Assembly: GCA_002371335.1 (NCBI GenBank)
Contig: DFHP01000112.1
Span: 1 to 10,952 of the forward strand
Direction: 5' to 3'
Origin: Eubacterium sp. UBA3720
Lineage (GTDB): Bacteria; Bacillota; Clostridia; Lachnospirales; Lachnospiraceae
Length of the DNA: 10,952 nt
The notes under the pieces were generated by a model. The model ran no database searches. It was not told the DNA's origin and worked only from the letters and a program-made list of their open reading frames with translations. Positions 5,858-10,952 of this stretch are shown here, one piece after another (positions within the stretch are counted from its first letter, which is position 1; each line of letters begins with the position of its first letter). The position numbers and the translations under genes were made by a program.

Positions 5858-6871
5858 TCATTTCACGCCGTGTTTTCTGCATATGTCATAGATTCGGCCA
5901 TATTCTGAAGCGACCAGATGCATTCCGTCATAGGTTATGTCCGAATCAAGAAATCCTTCGCTGTCATCAAGTCCTTCATAAAGGTCAAAATAGAATACCG
6001 TTTTTGAATCGGCAAGTTTTGACAAAGCCTGATTTCTTTCATCTATCGTTTCATTCGTTATATTATCCATGCCGTTTATTTCTTTTGATACATGAGAGTT
6101 ACCCATTATAAAAATAAGCGCGTTCGGCTGCAGCTCTCTCACACGGTTCAATACTGACGTGTAGGAATTAATCCATTTCTCCGTGGTGCCGTATCCCATC
6201 TCATTAATGCCGACCAGTATGTAGACTTTTCCGAACTGATCCTGCTGAAGCGCCTGATCGATACTTATCGTACCGCTGTCTGTGTCTATCCATTCTTCGT
6301 CCAACAGATTGTATACTGACAATGACTGTCTGCCGTAAAACGTGGCGTTCTTATCCAGCTCCGAAATATATATTGCCATATCTTCTATTCTGGAATCACC
6401 GATAAAAACCGCGTCGGTGAAATAGGAAGCATCCACATCTGTAAATGTCTTTTCCGTATTCTGCGTATTTGATGCCGCATTCTCTCCTGTTTTCGCGGTA
6501 TCGGTATTATTTCCGCCATTTTCGCTGTTTCCGGCGCCGGAACCATTGCCGGTTTTATCTGCATCGGACGCTGCGGCGGAGGTTCCGCCGGTTTCTGTCT
6601 GTGTACCGGAAGGATTGCCTGACGCACTGTCTGTAATTACAGAGGAACTCTCTGAGGTATTGTCTGCCTTTATTGAGCTTTCATCAGGTTTTTCTGTATA
6701 ATGTCCGGATGAAATATCTTTCCTGAACACATATGCGATTGCCGGAGCGTTCATCTTTTCCATATGAAGAACCTGTTTTTTTATAAGGCCCGCAGCAGAG
6801 CAGACAATACCGATCACGAGTATACACACTATGATCGGATATTTATTTAACCAGTATAAAAACTTTTTCAT
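5858..6871 (-). CDS. Membrane-anchored SGNH/GDSL hydrolase-like protein (acyltransferase partner)
   Basis: This 337-aa protein has a short basic N-terminus, one membrane span (about 11-31), a long Ser/Thr/Gly/Asn-rich linker (about 62-142) and an extracellular SGNH domain. Catalytic blocks are visible: IGDSR with nucleophile S160, GIN (221-223) as the oxyanion block, and DGMHL with D315 and H318. SGNH proteins next to MBOAT proteins often finish O-acylation of cell-wall or exopolysaccharide sugars, as with PatB beside PatA and AlgJ/AlgX beside AlgI. The gene starts 12 bases after the MBOAT stop codon, and GGTGATC, an exact match to the anti-Shine-Dalgarno region, lies four bases before the ATG, so the two are almost surely coexpressed. 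Whether it acts as transferase or esterase, and on which polymer, is not shown. The linker probably spans the wall. Confidence 0.88.
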   Translation of the reverse strand: MKKFLYWLNKYPIIVCILVIGIVCSAAGLIKKQVLHMEKMNAPAIAYVFRKDISSGHYTEKPDESSIKADNTSESSSVITDSASGNPSGTQTETGGTSAAASDADKTGNGSGAGNSENGGNNTDTAKTGENAASNTQNTEKTFTDVDASYFTDAVFIGDSRIEDMAIYISELDKNATFYGRQSLSVYNLLDEEWIDTDSGTISIDQALQQDQFGKVYILVGINEMGYGTTEKWINSYTSVLNRVRELQPNALIFIMGNSHVSKEINGMDNITNETIDERNQALSKLADSKTVFYFDLYEGLDDSEGFLDSDITYDGMHLVASEYGRIYDICRKHGVK

Positions 6872-6883
6872 GTTTGATCACCA

Positions 6884-8251
6884 TCAGAATTTAAAATACA
6901 TAAACGGATTTCCTGCGCTGTTTGCCGAAACCGAAACGCAGTACCAGAACAGGATCAGCAGGAGAACTGTAACTATCTTATTCTTCCTGTACTTTAAGAA
7001 AAGCTGATATAACTGCGGGATCATCAGCAGAAATCCGATCAGGAACAGAAATTTATACGTTCCAAGGATCCTGACAAAATCGCCTTCAATGCCGGATCCT
7101 CCGAAAAACGGAAACAGTCTTGAAAAATACTGCCCAAGCCGGCGGAAATCATTGATTGCAAAAATGACCCAGGTAAGCGGTATCAATATATATACGTGAA
7201 GCCTTCCCAGAACCTTAAATAATCCGGGGAATCTTTCTGCCAGAAATCTTTCCCAGCATATTATCGCGAAAAGAAGCATGCCCCAGAGAATAAAATTAAA
7301 TGTAATTCCGTGCCAGATACCTGTCAGAAGCCATACGACAAACAGGTTTCTGATCACTGCCGCTTCGCCGCACCGGCTTCCGCCAAGCGGAATATAAACG
7401 TAATCCCTGAACCAGGCGCCGAGCGTAGCGTGCCATCTTCTGTAGAAATCTCTGACACTGTCCGCCGCATACGGCTGATCAAAGTTCGTGATAAAAGGAT
7501 AGCCAAGAGCCACTCCAAGACCGCCGGCCATAAGAGAATATCCCCAGAAATCAAAATACAGGTTCATTGAATACCCTGCAGCCCCAAGCCATGCCAGAGG
7601 CGTGGAAAGGCTGTCATATCCAATTCTTCCTATCTCATTCCAGAACATCGCGAAACGATCTGCAACCAGAACCTTCATGGCAAGTCCCGCGATAAAATAA
7701 GAGAGTCCGTCTTCAAGCGCGGATAGGCCGTCAGCTACTCTTCTTCCGAAGCTTTTATCTCTTTTTCTGGTAAGCCAGAGCTTGTTTTTCACTTTCGGAT
7801 CATAACGCATGATCGGTCCGGATATGATCTGCGGAAACATTACAAAGTATGTCGCCGTACGCAGCAAAGAGGGTTGTTTCCTGAACTTTCCCATATAAAG
7901 ATCGGCCTGATAGGAGATCATTTTAAATGTAAAGAAACTGATGCCCAGAGGAAGCAGCGAAGAATTTACATACTGCGACAGTATCTTAAAAGTCATCAGC
8001 ATTCCCGCATCCAGAGCTGCTATGATGATCAGCATTATCCTGTTTTCTTCAAAGGTAAACTTTCCTGCGGCATAGTTGATAATTACAGCAGCCAGCAGTA
8101 CAGCAAGAAATCTGAAGTCTCCAAACGCATAAAAAACAAGGCTTCCCAGGCACAGAACCAGAGAACGCCTCTTAGGGGGCGCCATAATATAAATGATAAA
8201 GAAGACAGGCATAAACCTGAAGATAAATAATAAATCCGAAAAATTATTCAC
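6884..8251 (-). CDS. MBOAT family membrane O-acyltransferase (AlgI/PatA-like)
   Basis: This polytopic membrane protein (455 aa from the GTG at 8251) has about 10-12 hydrophobic segments. MBOAT signatures are RDFYRRWHATLGAWFRDYVYIPLGG (from about residue 267) and GIWHG with the catalytic His at about 314. The C-terminus ends in NPFMYFKF, common in this group. Such proteins pass an acyl group, usually acetyl, across the membrane to a partner SGNH protein. The frame is open upstream to an ATG at 8257 and a TTG at 8269. I prefer GTG at 8251 because GGAGGG sits six bases before it, directly against the 8257 ATG, and the predicted transcription start (about 8267) leaves no room for the TTG. It is first in a two-gene operon with the SGNH gene. 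Confidence 0.92.
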   Translation of the reverse strand: MNNFSDLLFIFRFMPVFFIIYIMAPPKRRSLVLCLGSLVFYAFGDFRFLAVLLAAVIINYAAGKFTFEENRIMLIIIAALDAGMLMTFKILSQYVNSSLLPLGISFFTFKMISYQADLYMGKFRKQPSLLRTATYFVMFPQIISGPIMRYDPKVKNKLWLTRKRDKSFGRRVADGLSALEDGLSYFIAGLAMKVLVADRFAMFWNEIGRIGYDSLSTPLAWLGAAGYSMNLYFDFWGYSLMAGGLGVALGYPFITNFDQPYAADSVRDFYRRWHATLGAWFRDYVYIPLGGSRCGEAAVIRNLFVVWLLTGIWHGITFNFILWGMLLFAIICWERFLAERFPGLFKVLGRLHVYILIPLTWVIFAINDFRRLGQYFSRLFPFFGGSGIEGDFVRILGTYKFLFLIGFLLMIPQLYQLFLKYRKNKIVTVLLLILFWYCVSVSANSAGNPFMYFKF

Positions 8252-8273
8252 GATCATCCCTCCACACAATGCT

Positions 8274-8302
8274 ATTATATATAATTAATTCTTTTTATGC
8301 AA
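8274..8302 (-). promoter_or_regulatory. Promoter of the MBOAT/SGNH operon
   Basis: On the minus strand a perfect -10 TATAAT (8279-8274) is preceded, after 17 bases, by TTGCAT (8302-8297), which matches the -35 consensus at its first three bases. The predicted start near 8267 gives a very short leader of about 16 bases that still contains the GGAGGG ribosome binding site. Confidence 0.55.
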
Positions 8303-8317
8303 TCGTACAGGCTGACC

Positions 8318-8358
8318 CGTTTAAACGTTTATGCCATTTTCCGGACTTTTGACGGAAA
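8318..8358. promoter_or_regulatory. Clustered palindromes in the divergent intergenic region
   Basis: CGTTTAAACG (8318-8327) is a perfect 10-bp palindrome and overlaps a second one, AAACGTTT (8323-8330). A further dyad, TTTCCG (8338-8343) with CGGAAA (8353-8358), overlaps the -35 of the plus-strand promoter. These are plausible binding sites for regulators of one or both divergent units. No specific regulator can be named. Confidence 0.45.
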
Positions 8359-8377
8359 GAACTCAATATGCTAATAT
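8349..8377 (+). promoter_or_regulatory. Promoter of the alanyl-tRNA editing gene
   Basis: TTGACG (8349-8354, five of six consensus bases) and TAATAT (8372-8377, four of six) are separated by 17 bases. The -10 lies within a perfect tandem duplication of TATGCTAATA (8367-8376 and 8377-8386), so a second -10-like hexamer sits ten bases further downstream. The leader would be about 43 bases. Confidence 0.5.
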
Positions 8378-8386
8378 ATGCTAATA
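8367..8386. repeat. Perfect 10-bp tandem duplication
   Basis: TATGCTAATA is present twice, head to tail. The unit is about one helical turn and covers the predicted -10 of the plus-strand promoter. It may be a recent slippage event or two phased protein sites. Confidence 0.6.
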
Positions 8387-8426
8387 CATCGAAATGACGG
8401 GCATGTTTTTTAGAAAGGCTTAAGAA

Positions 8427-9593
8427 ATGTTATTTAATCAGTTATATTATAAATACCCATATCAAAAGGAATTTGACGCTGTCGTAAGGACGTGTATTCC
8501 TTATAACAACGGATATGCAATAACACTGGATCAGACACTGTTCTATCCCGAAGGCGGCGGAGAGCCTTCCGATACGGGCACTCTGAACGGTGTCCCGGTA
8601 CTCGATGTACAGATACTTGACGATATCATCGTACATTTCATGAACGTTCCCATCGAAGAAGGTACGACCGTACATGGAGAAATAGACTGGAAACACCGTT
8701 TTCATCTGATGCAGTGTCATACCGCGGAGCATATAGTCAGCGGACTCATTCACCAGAAATTCGGATATGAAAACGTAGGATTTCATATGAATGAGGTCGT
8801 AACGCTGGATCTGAACGGCCCGGTCTCCATGAGTGATATCCTCGAGATCGAAAGACAGGCGAACCGCATAGTCTATGAAAACGTTCCTGTCCTGGTGCTT
8901 CTGCCGAACGAATCTGAACTTGCCACCCTTGAATACAGGAGTAAAAAAGAACTTACCGGTCAGGTGCGGATCATAAAGATCCCGGGCGCAGACAGCTGCG
9001 CCTGCTGCGGAATGCATGTGGCAAAGACCGGTGAGATCGGCTCTGTCAAGCTCCTGTCTCTTACAAAATATAAAGGCGGCGTAAGGATCGAAATGACAGC
9101 CGGATACCATGCTATGCTCGATTACCAGGAAAAACACGAAAAATGTGTAGAGATAAGCCGTCTCCTCTCCGTAAAGCAGGAGGATATCATTGACGGAGTA
9201 AAGAAACTGAAAGAAGAACTCTCTGCCAGAGATCAGCGTATCGCTATGATCAACCGCCAGCTTTTTGAGTTAAAAGCCGCAGGTTATGATAACGGACTCG
9301 ATCACATCATAGAGTCTGATTCCTCCTGGAGCCCTCTGGAGATCAGGATCTTCTGTGAGACTTTGAGGAAAGCCGATAAAGCGGCTGTGAATGCAGTTCT
9401 TTCCGGAAACGATGAAGACGGTTATTATTACTGTATTTCCAGCAACTCAATGAATCTGAAAAATATATCAAAGCAGATCAATGAATGTCTGAACGGAAGA
9501 GGCGGAGGAAGCCCCCGGATGATACAGGGGACATTCCATGCCCCGCTTGCAGCCATACGTGAGTCCCTAAGCACCCTGTCCATGATGAAATAA
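8427..9593 (+). CDS. Alanyl-tRNA editing protein (AlaX-like, with DHHA1-type tail)
   Basis: The protein (388 aa) resembles the editing half of alanyl-tRNA synthetase without the aminoacylation domain. FYPEGGGEPSDTG (39-51) is the standard start of the editing fold. HTAEH (98-102) and CCGMH (193-197) supply the zinc ligands H98, H102, C193 and H197, and KYKGGVRIEM (214-223) follows. A helical linker (about 235-285) leads to a C-terminal DHHA1-like part with GRGGGSPRMIQG (357-368). Such free-standing proteins hydrolyse Ser-tRNA(Ala) or Gly-tRNA(Ala) in trans and limit mistranslation. The length fits the long AlaX class. The ATG has AAAGG eight bases upstream. It is the only plus-strand gene here, transcribed alone and divergent from the MBOAT operon. 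Confidence 0.93.
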   Translation: MLFNQLYYKYPYQKEFDAVVRTCIPYNNGYAITLDQTLFYPEGGGEPSDTGTLNGVPVLDVQILDDIIVHFMNVPIEEGTTVHGEIDWKHRFHLMQCHTAEHIVSGLIHQKFGYENVGFHMNEVVTLDLNGPVSMSDILEIERQANRIVYENVPVLVLLPNESELATLEYRSKKELTGQVRIIKIPGADSCACCGMHVAKTGEIGSVKLLSLTKYKGGVRIEMTAGYHAMLDYQEKHEKCVEISRLLSVKQEDIIDGVKKLKEELSARDQRIAMINRQLFELKAAGYDNGLDHIIESDSSWSPLEIRIFCETLRKADKAAVNAVLSGNDEDGYYYCISSNSMNLKNISKQINECLNGRGGGSPRMIQGTFHAPLAAIRESLSTLSMMK

Positions 9594-9605
9594 TCATCTG
9601 TTACA

Positions 9606-9721
9606 GGATGCCCCGCAGCAGCTTTGCTGCTTTCCTTTGTGCGGCGAGTGCATCCCGCGGAGGATTTATCTCAGCGGGAGACCGGCCCCCCAAATGGGAC
9701 GAGCCTGTCATAACCCGCCGC
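9606..9721. other. GC-rich structured region between convergent genes
   Basis: The 160 bases between the editing gene and trpA are GC-rich and full of complementary segments. One fold nests GGATGC (9606-9611)/GCATCC (9650-9655), CCGC (9613-9616)/GCGG (9641-9644) and AGCAGC/GCTGCT (9617-9631). Another pairs GCGGCG (9641-9646) with CGCCGC (9716-9721), enclosing TCCCGC (9653-9658)/GCGGGA (9674-9679) and a CCC-AAAT-GGG hairpin (9689-9698). The two folds share 9641-9644 and exclude each other. It could be a bidirectional terminator region, a small RNA or a dispersed repeat. I recognise no known riboswitch. Confidence 0.45.
9617..9639 (+). terminator. Probable terminator of the alanyl-tRNA editing gene
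   Basis: AGCAGC, loop TTT and GCTGCT (9617-9631) are followed by TTCCTTTG, 24 bases past the stop codon. The 6-bp stem is GC-rich and the U tract is interrupted by two C residues. It is the best plus-strand candidate in this gap. Confidence 0.5.
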
Positions 9722-9753
9722 TTAACTCAAACGGCTTTTTCCGGGAAGTTCTG

Positions 9754-10527
9754 TTAAAAAGAGACAGCCTCTTTCATTGTTTTAACGTAATTATATATAT
9801 GTTCCTCTGCATCCGCTCCATACTTTTCCGCAAGTTTTACGATAGCGCTTCCAACTATGACTCCGTCGGCAATCTCTGACATCTTTTTTGCCTGTTCCGG
9901 CGTATTTATGCCGAATCCTATCGCGGCAGGAACATCCGACGCCTCCCTTATCGTTTTAAGGATCGATTCAAGATCGGTCTTTATCTCTGATCTCATTCCC
10001 GTTACTCCCATGGAAGAAACCACGTAAATAAACCCTGCCGCATCAGAGGCGATCTTTTTTATCCTTTGTTCGGAAGTAGGCGCGATCATTGATATAATAT
10101 CTACCTGATGCGACGCCGCTATATCAGATATTTCCTTCTTTTCTTCATATGGAATATCCGGAATGATGATGCCGCTTACGCCCGTTTCCTCACATCTTTC
10201 AAAAAAACGCTTATAACCGTAATGAAATACGGGATTTGCATATGTCATAAAGACAAGAGGTATATCTACTTCCCCTTTAAGGCTGCTGACCATCTCAAAT
10301 ACTGAATCTGTCGTAGTGCCTCCCGCAAGCGAACGGATATCCGCTTCCTGTATGACGATGCCCTCGGCGATCGGATCTGAAAAAGGAATCCCTATCTCCA
10401 CAATATCCGCTCCGGCTCTGACCATTGCTTTTATGAATCTTTTCGTGTCCCCTATGGATGGATCTCCGGCAGTGATAAAGGGAATGAAAGCCTTTCCGTT
10501 GTTAAATGCTTCGGTAATTTTACTCAT
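9754..10527 (-). CDS. trpA: Tryptophan synthase alpha subunit
   Basis: The protein is a TIM barrel (257 aa, slightly short of the enterobacterial 268) that cleaves indole-3-glycerol phosphate to indole and glyceraldehyde 3-phosphate and passes indole to TrpB. Seen are FITAGDPS (17-24), VEIGIPFSDP (43-52) with the catalytic glutamate E44, GIIIPDIPYEE (about 117-127), MGVTG (about 173-177) and GFGINTPEQA (about 203-212). The residue aligned with the second catalytic group, Asp60 in Salmonella, is Glu (E55), and the following loop reads GIVIQ where GPxIQ is usual. The ATG overlaps the trpB stop by eight bases, and AGGAG lies nine bases upstream inside trpB, so translation is coupled. It appears to be the last gene of the operon, followed by the GC-rich structured gap. 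Confidence 0.95.
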   Translation of the reverse strand: MSKITEAFNNGKAFIPFITAGDPSIGDTKRFIKAMVRAGADIVEIGIPFSDPIAEGIVIQEADIRSLAGGTTTDSVFEMVSSLKGEVDIPLVFMTYANPVFHYGYKRFFERCEETGVSGIIIPDIPYEEKKEISDIAASHQVDIISMIAPTSEQRIKKIASDAAGFIYVVSSMGVTGMRSEIKTDLESILKTIREASDVPAAIGFGINTPEQAKKMSEIADGVIVGSAIVKLAEKYGADAEEHIYNYVKTMKEAVSF

Positions 10528-10952
10528 GGATATCTACTCCTCTGTATCTTGCAATTGCTGCCACATCTTTGTCACCGCGGCCCGAAAGACATATCAGTAT
10601 GCTCTGATCCGGACTCATCTCCGGCGCGATCTTCATCGCGTGAGCCACTGCGTGAGCGCTTTCAATAGCGCATATAATGCCTTCTGTCCTTGCGATGTAC
10701 TCAAAAGCCCTGACTGCTTCTTCGTCTGTTACCGGAACATATTCTGCCCTTTTACTTTCCCGGAGCCATGCGTGCTCCGGTCCGATCCCCGGATAATCCA
10801 ATCCGGCGGAAATAGAATAAACCTCGTCGATCTGGCCGTATTCATTCTGGCAGAAATATGATTTCATTCCATGAAAGATCCCAGGCGTGCCTTTAGACAT
10901 GGTCGCAGCGTGTTTCGGCGTATCTATTCCCTTTCCGGCAGCTTCGCAGCCT
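10520..10952 (-). CDS. trpB: Tryptophan synthase beta subunit, C-terminal part (cut by window edge)
   Basis: Only the last 144 residues are present; the frame runs on through the right edge without a start. The ATG at 10900 is internal, since the upstream codons read CEAAGKGIDTPKHAATMSKG, which continues the TrpB family pattern. EYVPVTDEEA, EGIICAIESAHAVAHA (with the Glu that lies near the PLP ring) and CLSGRGDKD (Ser near the PLP nitrogen) are typical of the C-terminal domain. TrpB joins indole to serine through PLP to give tryptophan. The stop overlaps the trpA start by eight bases. No frameshift or odd residue is seen. Confidence 0.94.
   Translation of the reverse strand, partial: GCEAAGKGIDTPKHAATMSKGTPGIFHGMKSYFCQNEYGQIDEVYSISAGLDYPGIGPEHAWLRESKRAEYVPVTDEEAVRAFEYIARTEGIICAIESAHAVAHAMKIAPEMSPDQSILICLSGRGDKDVAAIARYRGVDIHE

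Noticed and set aside
8442..9137. 231-residue open frame antisense to the alanyl-tRNA editing gene
   Set aside because: It lies wholly inside a clear family gene, has no recognisable motif and no good ribosome binding site. It is a codon-bias shadow.
9661..9690. TPP-riboswitch-like CTGAGA on the minus strand
   Set aside because: The other conserved THI-box parts are missing, and the site follows trpA rather than preceding a thiamine gene.
9601..9711. 36-residue minus-strand open frame just after trpA (MTGSSHLGG start, Ala/Lys-rich end)
   Set aside because: It coincides with the GC-rich structured region, has no proper ribosome binding site and resembles no family. The base pairing explains the sequence better than coding.
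9637..9879. 80-residue plus-strand open frame across the gap into trpA
   Set aside because: It runs antisense into trpA, has no ribosome binding site and no recognisable domain.

Overview
The window looks like chromosome of a low-to-medium GC Gram-positive anaerobe of the class Clostridia, most likely Lachnospiraceae. I infer this from protein style (OPT transporter paired with a small PqqD-like protein, short SpeA-type decarboxylase, Clostridia-like IlvE and TrpA), strong AGGAGG-type ribosome binding sites, frequent GTG starts and intrinsic terminators. No rRNA, CRISPR array, complete insertion sequence or phage gene is visible. Nearly all genes lie on the minus strand; the one plus-strand gene is an alanyl-tRNA editing protein.

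Layout. Positions 1-132 hold no gene but do hold a palindrome and a hairpin. Next (minus strand) come a small membrane-anchored protein of unknown function (133-477), a PqqD-like protein (580-930), an OPT-family transporter (1018-2931) and a PLP-dependent Orn/Lys/Arg decarboxylase (3097-4545). This four-gene block is bracketed by a 20-bp direct repeat (103-122 and 4582-4601, 19/20 identical). Then come ilvE (4657-5682), with its own terminator, promoter and a striking leader palindrome, and an SGNH-hydrolase/MBOAT pair (5858-8251) that probably O-acylates a cell-surface polymer. A divergent intergenic region (8252-8426) carries promoters for the MBOAT operon and for the alanyl-tRNA editing gene (8427-9593). 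The window ends with the 3' part of a tryptophan operon, trpB (cut by the window edge) overlapping trpA.

How the genes relate. IlvE handles the last step of branched-chain amino acid synthesis and trpBA the last two reactions of tryptophan synthesis. The OPT transporter may import peptides or metal chelates, and the decarboxylase removes carboxyl groups from basic amino acids. Amino acid metabolism is therefore a theme, but the genes sit in separate transcription units and I see no single dedicated pathway.

The most interesting non-coding signals are the long palindrome in the ilvE leader, the GC-rich convergent gap between the editing gene and trpA with mutually exclusive stems, the dyads and duplicated -10 in the divergent promoter region, and the direct repeat around the OPT/decarboxylase block. 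The most interesting protein signal is a Glu in place of the usual catalytic Asp in TrpA. I did not find a convincing new multi-gene system.
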